Assembly (NCBI GenBank): GCA_017433195.1
Contig: JAFRHR010000012.1
Location: 1 to 50,427, forward strand
Length of the DNA: 50,427 nucleotides
Direction of reading: 5' to 3'
DNA from: a bacterium
GTDB lineage: Bacteria > Cyanobacteriota > Vampirovibrionia > Gastranaerophilales > Gastranaerophilaceae
Positions 10,423 to 17,259 of the stretch are shown here, piece by piece (position 1 is the first letter of the stretch; every line of letters starts with the position of its first letter). The translations under genes were made by a program, and so were the position numbers. The notes beneath the pieces are model-generated. The model was given only the letters and a program-made list of their open reading frames with translations. It was not told the origin of the DNA and did not search any database.

Positions 10423-11133
10423 ATGAATATAGCAACTAATTATTATGCTAACAATTACAGAATTAATACAAGAAATCAAAATGTATCTAACCCGAATTTT
10501 AAAGGTGCTGTTAATGACAATCTGTATAATTCTGTATTAACCGGGTCAGCAGCAACAGTACCGGCTCTTATTACGAAAAATTATCCGAAAAATCCTGCGA
10601 CTAAAATAGAAACCTTAGACGATCTTAAAAAAGCGGTTAATCCGCCACAAGACGCAGAGATTTGTTATCTTAGCTCAACCGGTTCGGTTAATGAAATTAC
10701 CGGAATTCGAGTTGAATTATCTAAAAAATATCCAAAACATTGTTATCAATGTGCACACAAAGATTATGATACCAAGGGACGTTTGCGCAGTGAATTAACC
10801 GAAGACGGAGTATCCATAAAATATGATAAAAACGGAAATGTAACTACTGTTGGGTATTGGACTGAAGGATGCAAATATGGCGGTTCAACAAAAATCACAT
10901 ATGATCCTGCTAAAGGAACCTATAAAAAACAAATAATGGATCCCTACCAACGCACAATTGAACAAGGGAATTATACACCTGAATTTCCCGTAGACAATAA
11001 CGTACAGGAAGCATTGCCTATATATAAAAATCAAAGTCCAAGTAATTCAGGTTCAGACTACTATTCTAAAGACTATTATTATTTAAAAAATTATAATATG
11101 ACATTTGAACAGGCAAATGCCATAGACGATTAA
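10423..11133 (+). CDS. Hypothetical protein with NPNFKG motif (lineage-type)
   Basis: ATG at 10423 is chosen because AAGGAG sits 10 nt upstream. A TTG nine bases earlier would be almost on top of that site. 236 residues, no signal peptide. A polar N-terminus rich in Asn/Tyr leads to NPNFKGAV (near 24-31), a short motif that I associate with uncultured Gastranaerophilales proteins. The middle part (YDTKGRLRSELTEDGVSIKY, then DKNGNVTTVGYW) resembles single YD/MORN-like beta-repeats. Two Cys (HCYQC) lie near 106-109. It is flanked by terminators on both sides, hence monocistronic. Function unknown. Confidence 0.75.
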   Translation: MNIATNYYANNYRINTRNQNVSNPNFKGAVNDNLYNSVLTGSAATVPALITKNYPKNPATKIETLDDLKKAVNPPQDAEICYLSSTGSVNEITGIRVELSKKYPKHCYQCAHKDYDTKGRLRSELTEDGVSIKYDKNGNVTTVGYWTEGCKYGGSTKITYDPAKGTYKKQIMDPYQRTIEQGNYTPEFPVDNNVQEALPIYKNQSPSNSGSDYYSKDYYYLKNYNMTFEQANAIDD

Positions 11134-11172
11134 TTAAATAAATTGTGATTTTAACTCGTTAAATACTATAAA

Positions 11173-11197
11173 AAGACCTCAAAAGAGGTCTTTTTTG
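11173..11197 (+). terminator. Intrinsic terminator
   Basis: Stem AAGACCTC / GAGGTCTT with an AAAA loop and a T tail, 39 bp after the NPNFKG gene. Confidence 0.9.
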
Positions 11198-11203
11198 ATA
11201 AAT

Positions 11204-11299
11204 AAATCGTGCAAAACAAAAAAGTATGGCAAAGAGAGAGTTAAAATTAGGTTATTTATATCCGAAACTGTTAAGATTTTACCAAAAACTTCGGAATTA
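11204..11299 (+). pseudogene. Duplicated 5' end of gatD (24-codon remnant)
   Basis: From 11204 to about 11275 the sequence repeats, with only about five differences, the stretch 11997-12068 that contains the upstream region and first codons of gatD. The remnant encodes MAKRELKLGYLYPKLL and then diverges, stopping at 11300. The real gene reads MAKRKLKLGYLYPKLL. The 793-bp offset means the riboswitch and 107-codon gene sit between two copies of the gatD start. This looks like an insertion or duplication scar upstream of gatD. Confidence 0.85.
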
Positions 11300-11405
11300 A
11301 GGGGGTTAAGCAACAGGTTTTTATTATACAGGTAAAAAAATTCAAGACGAATAAAAAAATAACACAGTTTTTAATTCAAACAGGAACATACAAACCGTTG
11401 CAAAA

Positions 11406-11434
11406 TTGAAATAATTTCAATTTTATGTTAGTAT
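11406..11434 (+). promoter_or_regulatory. Promoter of the SAM riboswitch transcript
   Basis: TTGAAA at 11406 and TAGTAT at 11429 are separated by 17 bp. The predicted start near 11441 lies just before the P1 strand of the aptamer, in good agreement with a riboswitch leader. Confidence 0.65.
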
Positions 11435-11442
11435 ATAGACAT

Positions 11443-11535
11443 ACCTATAAAGAGTGTACGAGGGACAAGCCCAATGACTACACAGCAACCGGGGTAAATA
11501 ATTTATCCGATGGTGCTAATGCTTGAATGATAGGT
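11443..11535 (+). promoter_or_regulatory. SAM-clan riboswitch aptamer lacking P4 (SAM-I / SAM-I-IV-like)
   Basis: All core motifs of the S-box family are readable. P1 is ACCTAT (11443-11448) with ATAGGT (11530-11535). P2 is GTGTA/TACAC with the kink-turn pair GAGGGA...GCCCAATGA. Then come GCAACC, a P3 hairpin GGTAAAT/ATTTATCC and GGTGCTAA. The P2-loop bases CAAG pair with CTTG after GGTGCTAA, replacing the usual CTGG/CCAG pseudoknot. After that only a few bases remain before P1 closes, so there is no room for the P4 helix of SAM-I; that layout recalls SAM-IV and SAM-I/IV variants. The P1 3' strand can instead pair with ACCTGT (11548-11553), which disrupts the terminator. This predicts an OFF switch when S-adenosylmethionine is bound. 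Confidence 0.85.
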
Positions 11536-11542
11536 GGATGTT

Positions 11543-11572
11543 AAGAAACCTGTCGCTATGGGTTTCTTTTTT
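11543..11572 (+). terminator. Riboswitch-controlled intrinsic terminator
   Basis: AAGAAACC / GGTTTCTT stem with a 10-nt loop and T6 tail directly after the aptamer. Its 5' arm overlaps the antiterminator partner ACCTGT. Confidence 0.85.
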
Positions 11573-11617
11573 GTTGCTCTTATAGGTTGTGTACTAAATA
11601 AAAAAAGGAGAACAACT

Positions 11618-11941
11618 ATGGAACAACAAAAATGGTATCAAATTGATTTTTATGTAGGATTGTATGATTTGGACAATTTACAGGATATCTGCTCTTTTAA
11701 GGAATCTGTAGATAAAATAACTGACCTTATAGGAGATTGTACAATTTTTCCGTGCATCGGCTCATTTAAACACCCTCTCGGAATCAGAATTAATATGAAT
11801 TCTTTAAAAATAACAAAGTTTGTTACTGTTAATCCTCAAATTTTTGTAGAGAAATATGTAGATAAATTAAAAGAAATATTCAGACAGGAGAGTATTATAT
11901 CCAATATAATCAGTTGCCAAGAATTGGATTTTAATAAATAA
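11618..11941 (+). CDS. Orphan 107-aa protein under SAM riboswitch control
   Basis: ATG at 11618 follows AAAAAAAGGAG with ideal spacing. An upstream in-frame ATG at 11534 falls inside the riboswitch and is rejected. The product is soluble, 107 residues, starting MEQQKWYQIDFYVGLYDLDN. It contains a few cysteines (ICSF, DCTIFPC, SCQE) and an alternating beta/alpha pattern with no motif I recognise. It is the first gene behind the terminator-controlled leader. No terminator is obvious between it and gatD 77 bp downstream, so gatD may be co-transcribed. A role in methionine or methyl metabolism is suggested only by the riboswitch. Confidence 0.75.
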   Translation: MEQQKWYQIDFYVGLYDLDNLQDICSFKESVDKITDLIGDCTIFPCIGSFKHPLGIRINMNSLKITKFVTVNPQIFVEKYVDKLKEIFRQESIISNIISCQELDFNK

Positions 11942-12018
11942 AAATCAAAATAGCAGGATATAAATAGTTTTTTGCCCAATATTGCTTTTTAGAAAAAAAT
12001 CGTGTAAAACAAAAAAGT

Positions 12019-12756
12019 ATGGCAAAAAGAAAGTTAAAATTAGGTTATTTATATCCGAAACTGTTGAGCATTTACGGGGATTACGGAAATGTTTTAATCC
12101 TCAAAAAACGCTGTGAATGGCGAAACATCGACCTGACCGTTAATGAAATAAATGTCGGTGATGATATCCCGGAAAACGATTTATATTTTGTCGGCGGAGG
12201 ACAGGATTTGCAGCAAATTGCAGTTTCTGACGATTTACAAAGGAACAAAAGTTTTTTGCACGATGAAATGAATAAAAACGCCGTATTTCTTGCTATCTGT
12301 GGCGGCTATCAATTATTGGGCAAATACTATCAGCCACATGACGGCGAAAGGTTAGACGGTATTTCTCTGCTTGATATTTATACGGTAGCGGGAAACAAAC
12401 GATTTATCGGAAACGTTACGACAAAACTCTCGGATAACATTGATTTACCGCTAAAAACTTTAGTCGGGTTTGAAAACCACAGCGGGCTTACTTATTTAGA
12501 GGGTAATACTAAACCGATTTCAACTGTTATAACGGGTAACGGCAATAACGGTAAGGACAAAACTGAGGGTGCAAGATACAAAAATGTTTTCGGAACTTAT
12601 CTGCACGGTCCGTTTTTATCCAAAAACCCGCACTTTGCGGACTATTTAATTCAACTGGCACTTTATAAAAAATACGGAAACAGCGAAAAATTAGAAACCT
12701 TAGACGACAAAGAAGAACTTTCCGCCCATTCAGCTTTAATCAATAAAAAATACTAA
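12019..12756 (+). CDS. gatD: Lipid II isoglutaminyl synthase, glutaminase subunit GatD
   Basis: 245 residues of a class I glutamine amidotransferase of the cobyric-acid-synthase-like type. The nucleophile is C94 in AICGGYQLLG, and a catalytic His lies in YLHGPFLS (H196). The start LKLGYLYPKLLSIYGDYGN is diagnostic for GatD. GatD hydrolyses glutamine and passes ammonia to MurT, which amidates D-glutamate in peptidoglycan stem peptides. Here its partner murT lies on the opposite strand and converges on it rather than forming the usual operon. Only a weak ribosome binding site precedes the ATG. A decayed copy of its first 24 codons lies 793 bp upstream. Confidence 0.93.
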   Translation: MAKRKLKLGYLYPKLLSIYGDYGNVLILKKRCEWRNIDLTVNEINVGDDIPENDLYFVGGGQDLQQIAVSDDLQRNKSFLHDEMNKNAVFLAICGGYQLLGKYYQPHDGERLDGISLLDIYTVAGNKRFIGNVTTKLSDNIDLPLKTLVGFENHSGLTYLEGNTKPISTVITGNGNNGKDKTEGARYKNVFGTYLHGPFLSKNPHFADYLIQLALYKKYGNSEKLETLDDKEELSAHSALINKKY

Positions 12757-12777
12757 TTTATATAAATTAATTTAATC

Positions 12778-12886
12778 TCAAAATGTCATGCTGAACTTGT
12801 TTCAGCATCTTATCAACATTATAAATAAAGATAAATCTCAACTTGCTACGTTTGATAGACCCTGAAACTAGTTCAGGGTGACAATA
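12778..12886. repeat. Dispersed palindromic repeat (TGCTGAACTTGTTTCAGCA family)
   Basis: It contains TGCTGAACTTGTTTCAGCA and, about 85 bp on, CCCTGAAACTAGTTCAGGG, both palindromic. It fills the space between the converging gatD and murT genes. A close but interrupted copy lies at 25656-25855, and half copies lie near 42240 and 50000. Confidence 0.85.
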
Positions 12887-12894
12887 ATAATTCA

Positions 12895-14202
12895 TTACTT
12901 ATGCTTATTTATATGCAAAAGCGCTGTGTACGTAGTTAAAATCGTAACTTTGCTATCCGCCTCTTTTGTTATTTTTTTAATCGCCTTATCAATATTTGGG
13001 ATAACCGAAAAATTCTTAACTTCTGCATATTTAAGCCTTATTGCCATATCTTTTGCCCTTGTGCCTGTTACAACTATTTTTTTATGACATCTCTGCAATT
13101 CCTCAAAATCACTGTCCCAAAGCCAGGAAACATCTCTGCCGTCTGCATAATTATCGTTTATGGCAATCAAAATATCGGAATCCGGAGTTATTGTTCTTAA
13201 AACCTCACTTGCACCTGTCGGGTTTTTTATTAACTGAATAAGCACCTGTTTTCCGTTTATTTTTCTTATTTCGTTTCTGCCGAATTCAGGGCTGTAATCG
13301 TCTAACGCTCTTTGAAAATCTGTTATTCCAAGTTCAAAACAAAGAGTTACCGATGCCAAAACGTTATAAACATTATAAAGTCCCGCAAGTTTTGTTTTCA
13401 ATTCATAAACTTTATCATCAACAAATAATCTGATTATTGAAAAGTTTTCATAAATCAAAACATCGGCATTGTATTTGCAGTTTGGTCTTTTGTAACCGCA
13501 AGAGCAGTAATAATGCCCCTCTTGTGCATAAAATTTTTCGGAATACTCAAGTTCTTTTTTGCAGACGGGACAATTTATCATTTCCTGAGGGGCTTTTGAT
13601 TCGGGCTCGTCAAAACAGTATTCGATTTTGTTTATGCCGTAATAGATATTTTCATTTTTACTCTTTAAATTTGCAACCAAAGGGTCATCAGCATTAAGAA
13701 TTAATTTCAGTTTCGGATTTTCATCGATTGCATTTTGTATTTTTTTTGCCGTTGTATTTAACTCGCCGTAGCGGTCAAGCTGATCTCTGAAAAGATTTGT
13801 AACGACAAGATAATCTGCACTCAATTCGTTATAAAGTTTTGCAAGATATGCTTCATCTGATTCCAAAACCGCAAAGTCAGGTTTTTTAAAAGGATTTATT
13901 TTGACCGCAAAGGCGTTTGCGATGCCGGTAATCATATTAGCGCCTTCAGTATTTGATAAAATTTTGAATTTATTCTTGGACAAAATATGTGAAATAAGTC
14001 CCGAAGTTGTAGTTTTGCCGTTAGTTCCGGTTACTGTTACTATTCGGTTAATATATTTTGAAGATTGTTTTAAAAAGTTTTTATCAAGTTTCAGAACGAT
14101 TAAACCGATAAGAGACGTTCCGTCAGAAATTTTTAAAAATCTGATAACATTATAAAAAACTTTCGATAAAATCAGAAGTAAAAAATACCAAAACGTTTTC
14201 AT
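12895..14202 (-). CDS. murT: Lipid II isoglutaminyl synthase, Mur-ligase subunit MurT
   Basis: 435 residues. An N-terminal hydrophobic stretch (residues 3-20) is followed by the Mur ligase P-loop GTNGKTTT (59-66), a Mur ligase central domain with an inserted Cys4 zinc ribbon (NCPVC ... CSCGYKRP, about 205-240) and a C-terminal DUF1727 domain typical of MurT. It activates the alpha-carboxylate of D-iGlu in lipid II with ATP and uses ammonia from GatD. The gene converges with gatD across a palindromic repeat. The two subunits are therefore not co-transcribed here. Confidence 0.93.
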   Translation of the reverse strand: MKTFWYFLLLILSKVFYNVIRFLKISDGTSLIGLIVLKLDKNFLKQSSKYINRIVTVTGTNGKTTTSGLISHILSKNKFKILSNTEGANMITGIANAFAVKINPFKKPDFAVLESDEAYLAKLYNELSADYLVVTNLFRDQLDRYGELNTTAKKIQNAIDENPKLKLILNADDPLVANLKSKNENIYYGINKIEYCFDEPESKAPQEMINCPVCKKELEYSEKFYAQEGHYYCSCGYKRPNCKYNADVLIYENFSIIRLFVDDKVYELKTKLAGLYNVYNVLASVTLCFELGITDFQRALDDYSPEFGRNEIRKINGKQVLIQLIKNPTGASEVLRTITPDSDILIAINDNYADGRDVSWLWDSDFEELQRCHKKIVVTGTRAKDMAIRLKYAEVKNFSVIPNIDKAIKKITKEADSKVTILTTYTALLHINKHK

Positions 14203-14475
14203 TAAAACCTCGTCTTATAATTAAATGATAAATCAGTTTTGGTTATTTAAAAAACAAATTTATTATTAAAAACTGTAAATTGCATCAAATTTATCAAATT
14301 TTTGCAAATTTTAGGGGTAAATTAACAAAAAACACAAAATTTTTCTCATTTTTTTCAAAAAAATCGAAAAAATACCTCAAAAATGCTAAAATTTTACCCC
14401 AAATTTAAAAACTTTAGGAAACTTAACAACGTTAAAAAATTTGACCATTCGACTATAAGGTAAGAAAATAGTATT
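14203..14475. promoter_or_regulatory. Divergent AT-rich control region between murT and the glutamate synthase operon
   Basis: 273 bp without a gene and extremely AT-rich. It holds an inverted pair AATTTTAGGGGTAAATT ... AAAATTTTACCCC and a short palindrome TTAAC-AAC-GTTAA at 14423-14435. An AAATTTACCCC-type element also occurs upstream of glnA near 22390, hinting at a shared nitrogen regulator. This is inference only. Confidence 0.4.
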
Positions 14476-15594
14476 ATGTGCAGAATAGGATCTATTAAGT
14501 CGAAGAAATACAGACATTTTTCACTGGCCTTAAAACTTATGCGTTCACAACAAAAAGGACACGACAATTCGGGCTTTGCACTTGTTGCACAGGATTTGGG
14601 CGGAATTTTTGAAAACTACAAAAATCTCCCGATTTTATCAATGGCAGTGACTGATGAGGGAATGAAGTATGCGGAAGATTTACTTCATCAGATAGGGTTT
14701 GTAAGGGTTTTTCAATATACACCGGAGGTTTATCCCGATAAATCTTTAAGAATAGAAACTATGCCAAACTACGTTTTTGAGGTTTTTCAGTACCCCAAAA
14801 ACTATAAAACAGCCTCAAGAGAAGAAAAAGAAAATTTGCTTTTGGATACCCGTTTAAAACTTCGTTCATATCTTGAAAAGAATGAAGAAGGTTTTGTTTA
14901 TTCATTTTGGGAAGACGTAATTTCTTTAAAAGAAATCGGCGATCCGAACGACATCGGCAAATACTTTAACCTTTTGAGCGAAGAAGTTAATTTAAAAGCA
15001 AAAATAATAACTGCACAGTGCAGACAAAACACAAATTACGATATTGTTCGCTATGCGGCACATCCGTTCTTTTTACAGGGTTACACAACACTGACAAATG
15101 GTGAAAACACTTTTTATGAAAAGAACAAACTCATGCAGCAAAAACTTCACAGAGGCTATATCGGGTTTGAAAGCGACTCACAGTGCTTTTTGTATACACT
15201 TCACTACGTCCACAAAATTTTGAAATGGCCTTTAAAATACTATAAACACGTTTTAACTCCTCTGCCTTTTGAGGAAATGGAAAAACGTGATAATAAAAAT
15301 GTTCTTGAAAGAATAAAAACATCTTTATCAAACCTTGAAATCAACGGCCCAAATACTACAATAGGTGTTTTGCCTGACGGAACAATGTTCAATGTTATTG
15401 ATTCCAAAAAATTAAGACCGACTGTAGTTTGCAAGGGCAAATATGACGGCGATGATATGGTTATAATGACCTCAGAAGTCTGCGGTGCAAATGAACTTCT
15501 GCCTGACAGAGATATTTCAAAAGATATTTATACAAATGAAAGAGAACTTGTTGTAGTGGATAATGACTTAAATATTCAAAGGATAAGCCAATGA
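14476..15594 (+). CDS. Glutamate synthase glutaminase subunit (class II amidotransferase, split GltB domain 1)
   Basis: 372 residues beginning MCRIGS, so removal of Met exposes the class II nucleophile Cys2. Further substrate-binding elements typical of the family are SQQKGHDNSGFAL (about 26-38) and AQCRQNTN ... AAHPFF ... LTNGEN (about 178-215). It releases ammonia from glutamine for the synthase subunit encoded next. The stop codon overlaps the next start (ATGA). This is the first gene of a three-gene operon that replaces the single large bacterial GltB. Confidence 0.92.
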   Translation: MCRIGSIKSKKYRHFSLALKLMRSQQKGHDNSGFALVAQDLGGIFENYKNLPILSMAVTDEGMKYAEDLLHQIGFVRVFQYTPEVYPDKSLRIETMPNYVFEVFQYPKNYKTASREEKENLLLDTRLKLRSYLEKNEEGFVYSFWEDVISLKEIGDPNDIGKYFNLLSEEVNLKAKIITAQCRQNTNYDIVRYAAHPFFLQGYTTLTNGENTFYEKNKLMQQKLHRGYIGFESDSQCFLYTLHYVHKILKWPLKYYKHVLTPLPFEEMEKRDNKNVLERIKTSLSNLEINGPNTTIGVLPDGTMFNVIDSKKLRPTVVCKGKYDGDDMVIMTSEVCGANELLPDRDISKDIYTNERELVVVDNDLNIQRISQ

Positions 15595-17243
15595 CAAAAG
15601 TAAACATAAACAGTATTTCAAAAGACGATTTGCCTTGGATAGTAGAGTATGACAGCGAAAAATGTATGCTCTGCGGTCATTGTGTTGCGGCTTGTTCTTT
15701 CGATGCGATAAAAGTTGACGTTCAGAAAAGAAAAAAAGTCAGAGCAATCTCTAATGAAGAGGGTTTTCAAATTGACGAAGACCAAAAAGCAATTCCTGTT
15801 ATAAGACAGGTTATTGACGCAAACAATTTCTGCAGAGGTTGCGGAATTTGCACAAAAGTCTGTCCGAACGGCGCAATAAAAATTACGAGAAACAGAACCG
15901 AAATTTTCGGAACAAGATACAGAGCAAAAACCTCTCAATCTGTAAAAAGAGGCGGAAGAAGTAATCTGCACACAGAGGGCAGAACCTTAGACAAAATCAA
16001 AGTCGGCAGAATTTCTCAAATGACAGACCCGTCACTTGATGCTTTACGTCACACTTTTGATTTGAGAACAAATTTAGGAAGAGTTGTAAGTCCCGATAAC
16101 CTCAATTTTGATATTGAAAACGGTGAATTGAAAGAAAAACCAAACCAAAATCTGCCTGTTAATACTTCGATTTATCCGATTATGTTTTCGGATATGTCAA
16201 TTGGCGCACTATCTCCGAGAATGTGGGAGGCAATAGCAATTGCAACGGCATATTTAAACGAAGTCAAAGGTATTCCTATCAGAATGGCTACAGGTGAGGG
16301 CGGTATCCCTGATAAACTTTTAAAATCAAAGTATCTGAAATATATGATTTTACAAATTGCGTCGGGACATTTTGGCTGGAACAGAATTATAAATGCAATG
16401 CCATATATGCAGGAAGATCCTGCAGGAATTTTAATCAAAATCGGACAAGGCGCAAAACCGGGTGACGGCGGACTTTTGATGGCTGAAAAGAATGTTAAAC
16501 TTATTCAGGAAATCAGAGGTGTACCGAAAGCAGATTTGTTGTCCCCTCCTAACCATCAGGGACTTTATTCTATTGAGGAAAGTGTTCAGAAGATGTTCCT
16601 GTCAATGAACTGTGCGTTTAAGTTCAAAGTTCCGGTTGCGATAAAAGTTGCGGCATCTTCAACGAGTGTAAGCGTTTATAACAACCTTTTGAGAGATCCT
16701 TATAATATTGTGGGCGGTTTCTTTATAGACGGACTTCAGGGCGGAACGGGCGCAGCACACGAGATTTCATTAAACCATACGGGACACCCGATAGTTTCAA
16801 AACTCAGAGACTGTTATCTTGCGGCAGTTCATCAGGGCAAACAGGGACAAATTCCTATATTTGCAGGCGGCGGAATCGGTATGAACGGAAACTTGGCAGC
16901 AGATACTTTTAAAATGATTTGTTTGGGCGCAAACGGTGTATTTATCGGTAAACTTATTCTGCAAATTGCTGGCTGTGTCGGTAACGATTTCGGCAAATGC
17001 AACGGATGTAATACGGGCAGATGTCCTGTCGGAATTACCACACAAAATCCTAAACTTATGCAAAGACTTGATGTTGACAGAGTTGCGGAAAATATCGTTA
17101 ATTATATCTGCGCAACGGATATTGAACTCAAAAAACTTCTCGCACCTGTCGGAAACTCGACTCTTCCTATCGGAAGAAGTGATGCTCTTGTCTGCGTAGA
17201 CAGAAATGTTGCAAACAGGTTAGATATTCAGTATGTTTGCTAA
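15591..17243 (+). CDS. Glutamate synthase FMN/Fe-S subunit (split GltB domain 2)
   Basis: 550 residues. Two [4Fe-4S] ferredoxin-type motifs at the N-terminus (CMLCGHCVAAC near 25-35 and CRGCGICTKVC near 81-91) precede the FMN-binding glutamate synthase barrel (GEGGIPD, KIGQGAKPGDGG, GLQGGTGAAH, GGGIGMNGN). The 3Fe-4S cluster motif CNGCNTGRC is near residue 470. It converts 2-oxoglutarate plus ammonia to glutamate using electrons relayed from the flavoprotein. It overlaps the glutaminase gene by 4 bp and lies 16 bp before the third gene. The extra ferredoxin domain is typical of archaeal and clostridial synthases. Confidence 0.94.
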   Translation: MTKVNINSISKDDLPWIVEYDSEKCMLCGHCVAACSFDAIKVDVQKRKKVRAISNEEGFQIDEDQKAIPVIRQVIDANNFCRGCGICTKVCPNGAIKITRNRTEIFGTRYRAKTSQSVKRGGRSNLHTEGRTLDKIKVGRISQMTDPSLDALRHTFDLRTNLGRVVSPDNLNFDIENGELKEKPNQNLPVNTSIYPIMFSDMSIGALSPRMWEAIAIATAYLNEVKGIPIRMATGEGGIPDKLLKSKYLKYMILQIASGHFGWNRIINAMPYMQEDPAGILIKIGQGAKPGDGGLLMAEKNVKLIQEIRGVPKADLLSPPNHQGLYSIEESVQKMFLSMNCAFKFKVPVAIKVAASSTSVSVYNNLLRDPYNIVGGFFIDGLQGGTGAAHEISLNHTGHPIVSKLRDCYLAAVHQGKQGQIPIFAGGGIGMNGNLAADTFKMICLGANGVFIGKLILQIAGCVGNDFGKCNGCNTGRCPVGITTQNPKLMQRLDVDRVAENIVNYICATDIELKKLLAPVGNSTLPIGRSDALVCVDRNVANRLDIQYVC

Positions 17244-17259
17244 ATAAAGAAAGTGAAAA

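Noticed and set aside
11281..11405. Possible coding remnant between the gatD fragment and the riboswitch promoter (frames ending TGFYYTGKKIQDE or GTYKPLQN)
   Set aside because: Both frames are short, start after stop codons and have no recognisable family; kept only as a possible trace of a deleted gene.
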